DNA of 38,644 nucleotides from UBA1801 sp035353395 (GCA_035353395.1 DAOPZL010000024.1:1-38644), one strand, 5' to 3'; counted from the first letter of the stretch, positions 7,893 through 17,750 are shown. The notes: generated from the letters alone by a model not told the origin. Program-made: numbers and translations.

Positions 7893-7952
7893 CCACGGAG
7901 GCCATGGAGGAAAGGGGCAGCGGACCATCCTGGCCGTCCTTTCCTCCCCGTG
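7893..7952. repeat. Degenerate inverted-repeat hairpin after rsgA
   Basis: GGAGGAAAGG at 7906-7915 is exactly complementary to 7938-7947, with a 22-base loop. A further CACGG (7894-7898) and CCGTG (7948-7952) can pair after a bulge. The CCACGGAGG theme matches the element on the other side of rsgA, so this is probably a decayed relative. It lies 10 bases after the rsgA stop and before the acyltransferase gene. Confidence 0.5.
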
Positions 7953-7982
7953 CGCGCCGCGCCTCCAGGACGGGACCTCCTG

Positions 7983-8933
7983 ATGCAGGACCGCATGCAG
8001 AGCGATTCCCGAGTGCTGGACACCGTCTATTCCGCGGTGTTCGGGACACTGTTCCCGCTGTTCCTGTTCGCCTCCAGGAACTTCGAGCGGCGGAGCCGGG
8101 CCTTAGAGATCGCGGACGCGGTGGTCTCGGCCTTCATGGCCCTCAGGCCGAAGTACCTGGACGCCGTGCGGGCGAACGTGGCGCAGGTCCTCGGGAAGCC
8201 GGCCCGGCACCCGGAGGTGGAGCGCACCGCCCGCCGGATCGTCCGCAACCACGCCTACGCCTGGGTCGACTTCTTCTACTACGGGCAGCGCGCCCCCGAG
8301 GCCGCCTTCCGGAATTTCCTCGCCCTCGAGGGGGGGGAGCACATGGAGCGCCTGGCCAGGGAGAAACGAGGCGCCATCCTGCTCACGGCCCACGCCGGAA
8401 ACTTCGAACTGGGAGGCCTCCTGCTCAAGGCGCTGGGCCTGCAGATCCATGCCGTCTACAAGCCCGACCGCTTCGAGGCGGTCGAGCGCCTCCGGACCCG
8501 GATCCGCAGCCAGGGCGGAGTGGTCGGGATCCCCGTCGACGGGGTCGGGTTCTCCACGCTTCCCCTGCTGAAGCTGCTGCGGGAGGGGAAGCTCGTGGGG
8601 ATGCAGGGCGACCGGGATTTCAGCCTGAACGGCCTCCCCATCTCCTTCTTCGGCAGGGAGGTCCACTTCCCGCGCGGCCCGTGGGAGCTGGCGGCGATGA
8701 CCGGCGCGCCCGTCATCGGCAGCTTCTTCTTCATGGACCCGGAGCTGCGGTTCCATGCGAAGTTCTTCGAGCCCATCCATGTGGAGCAGGAACGCGGAAG
8801 GCGCAGGGCCAGCATCGAGCTCGGCATGCGCCGATACGTCCTCCAGCTGGAGGAACTCGTCCGCCTCCATCCCGACCAGTGGTACTGCTTCTACCCCTTC
8901 TGGGACGACCCCCTACGCAGGTCCCGGGACTGA
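7983..8933 (+). CDS. LpxL/HtrB-like lysophospholipid acyltransferase
   Basis: A 316-residue protein of the lipid A biosynthesis acyltransferase family, which moves an acyl chain from acyl-ACP to a lipid at the inner membrane. The catalytic HX4E motif is HAGNFE (His137, Glu142). GDRD (209-212) and the following GLPISFFG segment also match the family. A hydrophobic N-terminal anchor lies at about 14-30. The acceptor could be a Kdo2-lipid A intermediate or another lipid; no other lpx gene is in the window. ATG at 7983 is used; ATG at 7995 is also possible, with AGGA 5 bases upstream. The last 21 bases overlap the convergent histidine kinase gene. Confidence 0.85.
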   Translation: MQDRMQSDSRVLDTVYSAVFGTLFPLFLFASRNFERRSRALEIADAVVSAFMALRPKYLDAVRANVAQVLGKPARHPEVERTARRIVRNHAYAWVDFFYYGQRAPEAAFRNFLALEGGEHMERLAREKRGAILLTAHAGNFELGGLLLKALGLQIHAVYKPDRFEAVERLRTRIRSQGGVVGIPVDGVGFSTLPLLKLLREGKLVGMQGDRDFSLNGLPISFFGREVHFPRGPWELAAMTGAPVIGSFFFMDPELRFHAKFFEPIHVEQERGRRRASIELGMRRYVLQLEELVRLHPDQWYCFYPFWDDPLRRSRD

Positions 8934-11852
8934 CTCCCCGACGTTCCGCAGGGCGTGCCTGCGGACCACCTCGACCAGTTCGCTCCGGGAATAGGCGCCC
9001 TTCTGGATCACCTGGTGGACCTGCGGCAGCTTGAGGCGCGCCTCGACCTCCGGAGTCATCGTCATGGCCGTCATCACCACGACCGGGATGCGGCGCAGGT
9101 TCCCGTCCTTCTTGATCTCCTCCAGCAGCTGGAAGCCGTCCATCCCCGGCATCATCAGGTCGAGGAGGATCAGGCCGGGAAACGCATCCCTCAGGAACGC
9201 CAGGGCCTGGATCCCGTCCTCCGAGGTCCGCGTGGCCATGCCCTCCGCGGCGAGGATCCGCTGAAGGCCTTCGCGGGTCGCCTCGTCATCCTCGACGATC
9301 AGGACCGGCGCCTGGCCCTCGTCGGGGACCAGCCTGTGGACCACCGCGAGGAGCCGCTCGCGGCTCACGGGTTTCTGCAGGTAGTCGGAGGCCTCCAGGG
9401 CGAAGCCCTTGGCCCTGTCGTCCAGGATCGTGATGACCACCACGGGGATGTGCTTCAGCTCGGGGTCCGCCTTCAGCCGGGTCAGGACCTCCCAGCCGTC
9501 GCAGCCGGGCATGGCGATATCGAGGGTGATGAGCCGGGGGAGCAGGGACTTCGCCAGTTTCAATCCATCCAGTCCGTTGTTGGCCAGGGCGATCTGGAAC
9601 CCGTCCTTGGCGAGCATGCGGGACAGGGCGTCCCGCAGGGAGGGATCGTCGTCGATCATCAGGATCCTGCCGCGCCCGGCCCCGCCTGGGACGGGGACCA
9701 GGGGCCCCGCGGCGGGCGAGGGGACCGGCAGCCCCGGAATGCTGAGCCTGAAGGTGGCTCCCTTCCCGAGCTGGCTTTCCACCCGGATCTCCCCGCCGAG
9801 GAGGTCCGCGAACTTCCGGCAGAGCGCCAGGCCCAGGCCCGTCCCTCCGTATTTCCGGGAGGTGGATTCCTCGGCCTGGGCGAACTCCTGGAAGACCCGC
9901 TCCTGCTGCTCGAGGCTCATGCCGATGCCCGTGTCCGAGACGAGGAAGCAGGCCCGGTGCACGTCTCCGGGATCCCGGGACACCCGCATCGAGATCGTCC
10001 CGTCCTGGGTGAACTTCGAGGCGTTGCTCAGCAGGTTGAAGAGCATCTGGCGGAGCTTCTTCTGGTCCGTGTCGAGGGTGAGGAGCGAAGGATCCCGGTC
10101 CAGCAGGAAGCAGTTCCCGTTCCTGGCGGCGAGGGATTCCGCCGTCGCGGAAACCTCCGCGAGGAGGGAAGGCAGGTCGCAGGTCTCGATGCAGAGGGAC
10201 ATCCGCCCCGCCTCGATCTTGGAGAGGTCCAGGATGTCGTCGATGAGCCCGAGGAGGTGCTTCCCTGCTCCCTGGATCTTGTCCAGGTCGCTGATCAGCT
10301 CGCCGATCCCCCGCTCCGTCACCTCGTCCATCAGCAGTTCGCTGTAGAGGAGGATCGCGTTCAGGGGCGTCCTCAGCTCATGGCTCATGCTGGCGAGGAA
10401 GGAGCTCTTGGCTCGGCTGGCGGTTTCCGCCTCGGCCTGGGCGGACCTGGCCTTCCCGAACAGGTAGGCGTTCCGCAAGGCGACGCTGGCCTGGCGGGCG
10501 ATGCCCTCCAGGAACGCCAGGTCGGTCCCGTCGAAGGGGGGCTCCTCCGGGCTCCTCCAGACGGCGATCACGCCGATGACGCGGTCCGCGGAGGACAAGG
10601 GGGCGGCCAGGAGCTTCTCGCCCTTCTCCGCCGAAGAGGTGTCCTGGATGTGGATGGTCCTGGGATCCTCGGACGCGTCGTTGATGATCTCCGCCTTGCC
10701 CCGCTCGATGACCGATCCCAGGATGCCCACGCCCCGGCGGATCGCGTGGGCCTTCAGCGCCGCCTCCTCCAGCCCCGACACCGCGGCGGCGGGGAACACG
10801 TCCGGTTCCTCGCGTTCCAGGAAGATCCCCAGGGAGTCCTGGGTCAGGAGGCTCCGCACGCTCGAGGCGATCCGCGCCAGCACGGTCTCGACATCCAGGG
10901 AGGCCATGATGTCCCGCCCGATGGTGTTGACGATCTCCGTCTCCAGGGCCCGCCGGCCGGCGTCCTCGTAGAGCTGGGCGTTGCGCACCGCCACCGCCAG
11001 CTGGGAGGCGATGGTCTGGAACAGCTCCAGGTCCTCCATCGAATAGACGCCCTCTTCCTCGTAGTGCTGGATGACCATCACGCCGACGACCAGATCCCCG
11101 ACGCTCAGGGGCACCCCCATCCAGGACCGGCTGGGTTCGCCCAGGGACACCACGCCTTCCCGCGCCAGGAACGCGCGCTTGTCCGCGACCGTCGAGAACA
11201 GCAGGGGCTTTCCGCTGCGGAGGATGTAGCCGGTGAGGCCCTCGCCCACGGTGTGTCGCGTCCGGGGCTGCCGCCGGCCATGTTCGACCTGGAAGGTCCA
11301 CTCCCACTCGGAGGCCTGGACCCGGTAGAGGGCGACGAAGAAATTGGTCGCGTCGAACAGCCGGCCGACCTCCTTGTGGACCGTCTCCAGGAGGGGTTCG
11401 AGTTCCAGGTTGGAGGCCAGGGCGTGTCCGATCCGGACGAGGATGGAGAATCGCGTGAGTTTTTCCTGCGCGCCCAGGCGGAAACGCCGGTTCCCGAGGG
11501 TCAGGCTGGCGAGCCGCGCCAGGCTCCGGATGGAACGGAGCTCCTCTTCTCGCCAGACCTTTCCCGCCCCTCCCTGGAGGACCATCCAGCCGAGCGTCTC
11601 GCCCTGGAGATCGATCGGGATGGCGATCCAGGCCCCTGCGGAAGCCTCATCCCAGGGGGGAGTGAAGGTTTCCCACGGGCGGAGGCGAAACGCCGCGACG
11701 GGCCAGCGCCGGCCGGGCTCCGGGGCCCCTTCCCCCCGGGAGGCCTCGATGACGTATTCACCGCCCTGGTTCACGAGAGAGACGAAGCATGAATGGGGCG
11801 TCGTCGCCTCGAAAGCGTCCAGGACGGCCTCCAGATACGCTCCATGCTTCAT
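8913..11852 (-). CDS. Hybrid sensor histidine kinase with GAF domains and two receivers
   Basis: A 979-residue soluble signalling protein. The order is a GAF-like region (about 5-120), a GAF domain (about 145-295), a second clear GAF domain (about 315-465), HisKA with SHELRTPLN (phospho-accepting His491), HATPase with N-box Asn610, DTGIGM (640-645) and GGTGLGL (669-675), then two receiver domains. Receiver 1 has Asp778 (ITLDIAMPG) and Lys827. Receiver 2 has acidic EDD (854-856), Asp898 (ILLDLMMPG) and Lys951. There is no membrane segment, so the signal is cytoplasmic or a bound small molecule. No separate response regulator is adjacent, so output may go to a distant phosphotransfer protein. 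Its C-terminal codons overlap the end of the acyltransferase gene on the other strand. Confidence 0.95.
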   Translation of the reverse strand: MKHGAYLEAVLDAFEATTPHSCFVSLVNQGGEYVIEASRGEGAPEPGRRWPVAAFRLRPWETFTPPWDEASAGAWIAIPIDLQGETLGWMVLQGGAGKVWREEELRSIRSLARLASLTLGNRRFRLGAQEKLTRFSILVRIGHALASNLELEPLLETVHKEVGRLFDATNFFVALYRVQASEWEWTFQVEHGRRQPRTRHTVGEGLTGYILRSGKPLLFSTVADKRAFLAREGVVSLGEPSRSWMGVPLSVGDLVVGVMVIQHYEEEGVYSMEDLELFQTIASQLAVAVRNAQLYEDAGRRALETEIVNTIGRDIMASLDVETVLARIASSVRSLLTQDSLGIFLEREEPDVFPAAAVSGLEEAALKAHAIRRGVGILGSVIERGKAEIINDASEDPRTIHIQDTSSAEKGEKLLAAPLSSADRVIGVIAVWRSPEEPPFDGTDLAFLEGIARQASVALRNAYLFGKARSAQAEAETASRAKSSFLASMSHELRTPLNAILLYSELLMDEVTERGIGELISDLDKIQGAGKHLLGLIDDILDLSKIEAGRMSLCIETCDLPSLLAEVSATAESLAARNGNCFLLDRDPSLLTLDTDQKKLRQMLFNLLSNASKFTQDGTISMRVSRDPGDVHRACFLVSDTGIGMSLEQQERVFQEFAQAEESTSRKYGGTGLGLALCRKFADLLGGEIRVESQLGKGATFRLSIPGLPVPSPAAGPLVPVPGGAGRGRILMIDDDPSLRDALSRMLAKDGFQIALANNGLDGLKLAKSLLPRLITLDIAMPGCDGWEVLTRLKADPELKHIPVVVITILDDRAKGFALEASDYLQKPVSRERLLAVVHRLVPDEGQAPVLIVEDDEATREGLQRILAAEGMATRTSEDGIQALAFLRDAFPGLILLDLMMPGMDGFQLLEEIKKDGNLRRIPVVVMTAMTMTPEVEARLKLPQVHQVIQKGAYSRSELVEVVRRHALRNVGESVPGPA

Positions 11853-12046
11853 GGCTCTTCGACCCTTTCGAGGTCCCAGGGTAGCGGGATTGGACCAGGC
11901 GTGTCACACCCTACGCCCCTTCTATCGGATCAACCATGGATTTTCAATAGATCGGGCTGACATGGTCCGGTAGACCCGCAGGAGAGGACCGCAGAACCAC
12001 GTTTCGACTCCACATCGAAATAATTACAATATTTGTCATGTTAGTA

Positions 12047-12066
12047 TCAATTAATATTCTAATTGA
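12047..12066. promoter_or_regulatory. Palindrome, possible operator
   Basis: TCAATTA and TAATTGA form a perfect 7-bp inverted repeat around a 6-base centre (ATATTC). The size and symmetry fit a dimeric regulator site, but AT-rich DNA makes chance palindromes more likely. Confidence 0.3.
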
Positions 12067-12085
12067 ATTAAATATGCCACTATTG

Positions 12086-12095
12086 GAACATGTTC
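12086..12095. promoter_or_regulatory. Perfect 10-base palindrome GAACATGTTC
   Basis: A perfect palindrome 20 bases downstream of the larger one. GAAC/GTTC half sites recall Gram-positive LexA boxes, but the spacing here is 2 rather than 4 bases, so no regulator is assigned. Confidence 0.25.
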
Positions 12096-12205
12096 ATCAT
12101 ACCAGGTTCACCGTATTTCAATTTTTACACCTTTAGCAATAGAACCAGAAACCCTTGTCTTGACCTCGTGTCAATTCCTGTTTCCTGTCTGTTTCGAATA
12201 TTGTA

Positions 12206-12211
12206 TATAAT
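12206..12211 (+). promoter_or_regulatory. Consensus -10 hexamer upstream of the PAAR gene
   Basis: A perfect TATAAT within the AT-rich region, about 190 bases before the PAAR ATG. The hexamer 17 bases upstream (TCCTGT) is a poor -35, so activity would depend on an activator or an alternative sigma factor. Confidence 0.3.
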
Positions 12212-12401
12212 CTATTCAAAAACAAACCCAAGCATGACGAACCGAGTTCCGGCCGGACAGAGGGCCATCTGTCTTGATCTCCAGGGCGAGCAAAGGGACC
12301 CCTTCAGACAGATCCTCCGCCTCCTGGAACGGCATGCCTCCGCCGCGACGACCGCGCCACGATCACGATGGTCAGCCCGCCATAAAACCAGGGAGAATCC
12401 G

Positions 12402-12671
12402 ATGAAACGTGTGATCCGGATCGGCGACAGGACCTCCCATGGAGGACGGGTCGTCACCGGCTGCGATTCCTACCTCATCCACGGCAGACCCGTGGCCCGG
12501 GTCGGCGACCGGTGCACCTGCCCCCTGGACGGCCATGGCGACTGCACGATCGTCGAAGGGGACCCGGGTCACCTCGTGGGCGGCCTCCCCGTCGCGTTCG
12601 AAGGATGCCGCACCGATTGCGGCGCGGTGCTCCTCTCCAGCCTGGATACCTATGGGGCCGGCGGGGGTTGA
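12402..12671 (+). CDS. PAAR domain protein
   Basis: An 89-residue, single-domain PAAR protein. PAAR proteins form the zinc-stabilised sharp tip on a VgrG-type spike of type VI secretion or related contractile systems. The repeating glycine-rich pattern is visible: RIGDRTSHGG (6-15), ARVGDRCTC (32-40), HGDCTIVEGD (45-54) and GGLPVAFEG (60-68). Likely metal ligands are His13, Cys38 or Cys40, His45 and Cys48. No effector extension is present. GGGAG lies 6 bases before the ATG, which fixes the start. No other secretion component is in the window, so it is an orphan that must work with a spike encoded elsewhere. It converges on the MoxR/VWA operon with 24 bases between stops. Its upstream region is unusually AT-rich. 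Confidence 0.88.
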   Translation: MKRVIRIGDRTSHGGRVVTGCDSYLIHGRPVARVGDRCTCPLDGHGDCTIVEGDPGHLVGGLPVAFEGCRTDCGAVLLSSLDTYGAGGG

Positions 12672-12695
12672 CGCAGGTCCCCGCGGCGGGTTCCG

Positions 12696-14123
12696 TCAGT
12701 CGCGGGCCAGCAGGGATTTCCCCGTGAATTTCGCCCATGCCAGCAGCTTGACAGCCGCCAGGCAGGCCAGGAGCGCCGCCCACGGCCAACGTGCCGGAAC
12801 GGGGCGAGGCAGCACGAGCCTGGCCACCGGCCTTGTCTCGAAGAACTGGGACGGGGGCGGCACCAGAGGCCGGCCCTGGTCCGAAAGATAGGCCGTGCCG
12901 GCGGGGAAGAGGTGCCTGGCTCCGGCAGGGGGTTCGGTGAGGAAAGGTGGATCCTGGGCGGCGAGGATCGATTCGTAGACCAGCACCAAGTCCTCGTTTC
13001 CCAGGGAGGAGGGACCGAGGGCCAGGTCGGTCCCGGCCTCGCGCCCCACCGCGAGAAGCGCTCCGCCGGTCGTCGCCGGGTCCTGCACCTGCCGCCCGTC
13101 CGCGGCCAGGAGCGCCGTGACGATCCTTCGGCCCTTTCCGGGCGCCGTGGTGCCCCGGTCCACCAGGGCCAGGGCAGGCGAGGCACCGGCCTCCGCGCCC
13201 GGGAAGACCGAAAGCATCTTCTCCGAGAAGGGGCCCCTGGCCTCGGCCCTGGCCTGGGGGGGGGAGAGCAGGACCGGAAGGTCGATGTCGTCCAGTCCGT
13301 AGGGGCCCTTGAAGGACAGCAGGTAGAGCCCCGGAACCGCGAACCGGACGACCCGGCCCGCCACCCCTTCCTCGATCGAGAAGCGGTCCCTGGGCACCCG
13401 GACGAACCGGGAGCCTTCCCGGTCCCATCCGGAGATGCCGATGGGCACTCGGTAGCCTTGTTCCGCGAGGACGACCATCCAGGACTTCGAACCCGGGTCG
13501 TATCGCACGCCCGAGGGGAAGACGGCGAAGTTCACCGCCATCCCCAGCTCGACGGCCCGGAAGCCCACGGGTTCCACCCGGAGCTGGTCCGTCAGGAGGG
13601 TGACCTCCCCGTACCCCTGCCGGCGCAGGTCCGCCAGCCGCCCGTAATCGGGAGCGAAGAAGTCGCAGGTCTCCATCAGCCGGCGCGCGGCTCCCTCCGA
13701 ATCCACGCCTTCGAGATCCCGGCGGAGGGGCACGAGGCGGGTCGCCGCCGTCTGAGGGTCGAGGGCCAGCAGGAAAGGCTCGGCGCCCCGGAGGGCGGGG
13801 TCCGTCCGGAGCCGCTTCAGGGCCTTCACGAGGGGCCTGTCGTCGGCAAAGCCGGCGGTCATCGCCCGGGAACCGTCGATCACCACCGCGGCCGGGCGCG
13901 GCCCCCGGGGCGATCCCATCGCGAAAGCCAGGGCGACCGCGAGGGCTCCGTCCAGCAGGACATCGTAGTAGGTCCTGAAGCTCCGCAGCAGGAAGCTCGC
14001 CGGTCCGCGCCGGGCTTCGGCCCGCAGAAGGTCGTGGGGATAGCGCAGCTTCCTGGAGAGATGCAGGTTCAGGAAGAGGAGCGCCGCCACCGGCACGAGG
14101 AGGTACGGGAGGAGCTCAGGCAT
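12696..14123 (-). CDS. BatA-like membrane protein with a degenerate VWA domain
   Basis: The last gene of the MoxR/VWA operon, 475 residues. It has the BatA-type N terminus: a membrane helix at about 5-20, the basic LSRKLRYPHDLLRAEARR stretch, then a second helix at about 55-70. A VWA-like domain follows. Its metal site should read DxSxS but is DGSRA (Asp83, Ser85, Ala87), so it may not bind Mg. The middle (about 200-400) is a mixed-strand region I cannot assign. A C-terminal helix lies at about 447-466, with the end in the cytoplasm. It overlaps the DUF58 gene by 8 bases. Family membership is inferred from the N terminus and operon context. Confidence 0.75.
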   Translation of the reverse strand: MPELLPYLLVPVAALLFLNLHLSRKLRYPHDLLRAEARRGPASFLLRSFRTYYDVLLDGALAVALAFAMGSPRGPRPAAVVIDGSRAMTAGFADDRPLVKALKRLRTDPALRGAEPFLLALDPQTAATRLVPLRRDLEGVDSEGAARRLMETCDFFAPDYGRLADLRRQGYGEVTLLTDQLRVEPVGFRAVELGMAVNFAVFPSGVRYDPGSKSWMVVLAEQGYRVPIGISGWDREGSRFVRVPRDRFSIEEGVAGRVVRFAVPGLYLLSFKGPYGLDDIDLPVLLSPPQARAEARGPFSEKMLSVFPGAEAGASPALALVDRGTTAPGKGRRIVTALLAADGRQVQDPATTGGALLAVGREAGTDLALGPSSLGNEDLVLVYESILAAQDPPFLTEPPAGARHLFPAGTAYLSDQGRPLVPPPSQFFETRPVARLVLPRPVPARWPWAALLACLAAVKLLAWAKFTGKSLLARD

Positions 14124-14951
14124 GGAGCGCCTCCAGGAGCGCCCAGTAGAGCGCCACCCGGTCCGTTCCCGGGACGATCTTCCGGTACCAATGGTTCTTG
14201 TTCTGGAGGAAGGAACCGTCCAGCTCCCCTTCCCGCCGGTGGTAGGAGGTCCGGGCGAGGCGGTCCCAGGGCATCCGCAGCCAAAGGCCCGTCTCGGGAT
14301 CGATCACCTCGATCTCGGAGGTGCCGGTCTCCAGGGTCTCGAAGCCCCGGTGGAGGCGGATGAAGAAGCACCGGGCGAACGGGCAGGCCGAGGCCCTGAA
14401 GGCCGGGTCCAGGAAATCGGACACGACGACCACCCGGCGGTGGCGCGTGGCCTTCCGGAGGATGGCCAGGGCGGATGCCAGCGCGGTGCGTCCCCCGATC
14501 TCCAGTCCGGCGAAGAAGGCCAGGACGGGCGCGGGAGACGCTCCCCCCCGGGGCCGGTCCAGGCGCCGTTCGATGCCTTCCGAGAAGGCCCAGAGGCTCG
14601 TCGGCAGTCCCAGGGCGCCGAGCATCCAGGCGACGGACGCCGAAATCACGAGGGTCTCCTCGGCCCCGAAGATCCCCATGGACCCGGACAGGTCCACGAG
14701 CAGACACACGCCGTCCCGCTCTTCGGCATAGTAGTCCTTCACGAAGAGCCGGTCCGTCCGCCCCATGAGCTTCCAGTCGATGCGCCGGGGATCGTCGCTG
14801 GGCTGGTATTCCCGGATGCTCTTCAGGTCGAAGGACGCCCCCGCGCGGCGGAACATGGGATCCCTGGCCGCCGAGGCCTCGGCGGGCGGCCTCCGCTGCG
14901 TGCGGCGCTGGAAGGTCCGCACCAGGGAGGCGCACTCGGGATCGATGAGGT

Positions 14952-14955
<4 letters not shown>
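14116..14955 (-). CDS. DUF58 domain protein (VWA-like)
   Basis: A 279-residue DUF58 protein, the usual partner of MoxR ATPases. The diagnostic DUF58 motif is REYQPSDDPRRIDW (48-61). A VWA-like fold follows, with DLSGSM (88-93) forming an intact DxSxS metal site. No membrane segment is seen, whereas many DUF58 proteins have two N-terminal helices; this is the short form. Its ATG overlaps the moxR TGA (ATGA), so translation is coupled to the ATPase. In studied systems such proteins act with MoxR in folding or activating other proteins. The substrate here is unknown. Confidence 0.9.
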
Positions 14956-15957
<1,002 letters not shown>

Positions 15958-15971
<14 letters not shown>

Positions 15972-16575
15972 GTAGGAACCCTCCAAGATAGGCCTTCCGC
16001 AGGAACTGGAACATCAGCACCAGGAAGAGCAGGTTCGCGATCACGACCCCCGCGGTGAAAACCTTGGGAGTCATTCGTCCCGAGGCGAGCAGGTTGGCGC
16101 CCAGGTGCCAGGCCCAGGCCAGGACCAGACCGCCGGCTCCCAGCGCCGCGCCCGCCGAGTCCAGCCGCCGTCCGCCCGCCAGCCTCCGGAACACCAGGAG
16201 GAAGCCGAGGGCCTCCGCCAGGGCCGCCGCGAGGTGGACAGGAAGGGACCAGAGCAGCCGGGCCAGGACCCCGGCCTCCGGGAAGGCCGCCAGATAGGCC
16301 AGGTTCTCGACGCCGACGAACACCGCCACCGCCACGAGCCCCAGGGATAGGCGGCGCGCGAGCCGGAGCAGCCGCCCCCGGACCTCCCGGCGGGGATTGC
16401 GCTCCGGGCCGCCCCTCCATCCCCGCCAGCAGAAGCCCAGGAGAAGGGCGGCCTTGCCCAGTTCCTCCACCGTCGCGGCGACGAGGGGGCCGGTCCCCGC
16501 GACGGCCTCGAGGCCGGCGGCGAGGCCGTAGAGCAGGAATCCGGCCAGCACGGCGGCCGCCCCTTCCAGCTTCAC
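15958..16575 (-). CDS. PrsW-like intramembrane protease
   Basis: A 205-residue membrane protein with about six to seven helices. It shows the pattern of PrsW glutamic proteases: EELGK (37-41), VENLAYL (89-95), a helix with His114, and AWAWHLGAN (153-161, His157). PrsW in Bacillus cleaves an anti-sigma factor at site 1. No anti-sigma gene is in the window, so the target here is unknown. It overlaps the previous gene by ATGA (16572-16575) and the moxR start by 14 bases, so it is an integral operon member and not a passenger. The assignment is based on motif order and membrane topology and needs a profile search. Confidence 0.65.
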
Positions 16576-17750
16576 TTGAGGCCTCCCCTCGCTTCGGCCC
16601 AGCGCCGCTTGAGCTGGGCCACGTACGGATCGTCCGCCGCGCCGACCTCCGCCTTGAGCGTGAAGGATTCGAAATAGCGGCGCTGGAAATCCCGGAGTTC
16701 CCCGAGCCCCAGGCGGCCCCCGGCCGCGGCGCGCCCGCCCATCCTCTCCGTGTAGCGGGCCTCGAAGCGGGCCCGGTAGTCCAGGAGCGGGCTGGGGACC
16801 TTGGTGTCGGGCGTGTGCTCATAGCCCCGGCCGCGGGTGGGCGAAGGCTCCGGGGCGCGGCCCCAGGGGTTCTCCCGGCCGGCGTCCCTGCCCTGCCCTC
16901 CGGGGGCCTCCACCTCGACGGGCCGCGGGCGCCCCTGGCCGGCCATGGCCCCGGGCGCCGCAGCCTGGGCGGAAGCGCCCCCCGCGGCATCCTCCCCCCG
17001 CTCCCCTTGCCGGCGTTTGGCGACGGCATCGCGGTCCGGACCGGGCCTCCCCCCGGACTGGACGCCCCCTCCCAGTGGAGGTGGTTCCGGAGATGTCTCC
17101 TTGCCCGGCAGCCCCAGTTCCGGATTCTCGCCCTTGGCCTCCGGGCGGTTCCACGACCGGGCGCGGTCCAGCGCCTCCTTCCTCCTGGCCAGCCGCACGT
17201 CCGGATCCTCCGCGGCGAATTCGGAGAAGCCCCGGTCCTCGAGCCGCCTTCCGCCCTCCCGGGCCTTCTCGGCCTCCCCGGCGAGTGGGGCCGGCCTCCC
17301 CAGGAACACCAGGGATCCTCCTTCCGCAAGGGCCAGGCAGAGGACCGCCGCCGCGCAGAGCCAGCCGAGCCCCGCCATCACGGGCTCCCGGGGAGGGGGA
17401 TCCACCATGAGTGTCGCAGCCCGCTCCTCGGCCAGCCTCTGGAGGATGTCCTGGACGGGTCCGGGCTCCGATTCCAGGCAGGCCTCGAAGACGGTCTCGT
17501 CGTCGAAGCTGCGCAGGCGGTCGAGGAGCCGCTTCTCCGGCAAGGGCCAGAGCAGGAAGGCGGGAAGCGCCGACAGGGCGGCCATGATCAGGCCAAGTCT
17601 CGCCAGGCGCGCCTGGCCGGCGAGGGGCGCAAGGATGCCGCCGGCCGTGAGCAGAAGGACGGTGCAGGCCAGCCACACGATCCCCCGGCGCAGGAGCGCC
17701 ACGCCGAGGGAGCGGGCCAGCAGCCTCTCGAGGGGCCTCGGCGTCTTCAT
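16572..17750 (-). CDS. Membrane protein with a long charged, low-complexity region
   Basis: 392 residues, not recognised. N-terminal helices lie at about 18-40, 50-68 and 126-148. The region from about 165 to 340 is low complexity, rich in Gly, Pro, Arg, Ala and Glu, and probably disordered. A short folded tail (about 335-392) holds aromatic motifs such as LLDYRARFEARYTERM and RRYFESF. The ATG overlaps the upstream stop as ATGA, so the start is well set. Topology suggests a membrane anchor with a long flexible arm. The position fits a structural component of the MoxR/VWA assembly. BatC/D-like roles are possible but not shown by the sequence. Confidence 0.8.
   Translation of the reverse strand: MKTPRPLERLLARSLGVALLRRGIVWLACTVLLLTAGGILAPLAGQARLARLGLIMAALSALPAFLLWPLPEKRLLDRLRSFDDETVFEACLESEPGPVQDILQRLAEERAATLMVDPPPREPVMAGLGWLCAAAVLCLALAEGGSLVFLGRPAPLAGEAEKAREGGRRLEDRGFSEFAAEDPDVRLARRKEALDRARSWNRPEAKGENPELGLPGKETSPEPPPLGGGVQSGGRPGPDRDAVAKRRQGERGEDAAGGASAQAAAPGAMAGQGRPRPVEVEAPGGQGRDAGRENPWGRAPEPSPTRGRGYEHTPDTKVPSPLLDYRARFEARYTERMGGRAAAGGRLGLGELRDFQRRYFESFTLKAEVGAADDPYVAQLKRRWAEARGGLK

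Larger units (their letters stand above)
11853..12401. other. 549-base geneless region, AT-rich in part
   Basis: No credible gene lies here. About 12000-12240 is strikingly AT-rich against the GC-rich surroundings. It holds palindromes at 12047-12066 and 12086-12095, and a TATAAT at 12206-12211. An open frame from 12090 into the PAAR gene has coding-unlike composition and is rejected as coding. The stretch separates the divergent histidine kinase and PAAR genes, and could be a regulatory region or the scar of a transfer event. Confidence 0.7.

Noticed and set aside
8955..11792. A very long open frame on the plus strand opposite the hybrid histidine kinase
   Set aside because: Its translation has no domains and is rich in Arg, Gly, Leu and Pro, typical of the antisense of a GC-rich gene; the minus strand encodes a complete multi-domain kinase.
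12160..12188. A TTGACC-based sigma-70 promoter before the PAAR gene
   Set aside because: At 17-base spacing the -10 would be TCCTGT; the good TATAAT nearby is 40 bases away, so the two do not form a promoter.
12090..12401. An in-frame upstream extension of the PAAR gene, or a separate small gene, in the AT-rich region
   Set aside because: Composition is unlike coding DNA here, there is no SD at 12090, and a clear SD marks ATG 12402 as the PAAR start.
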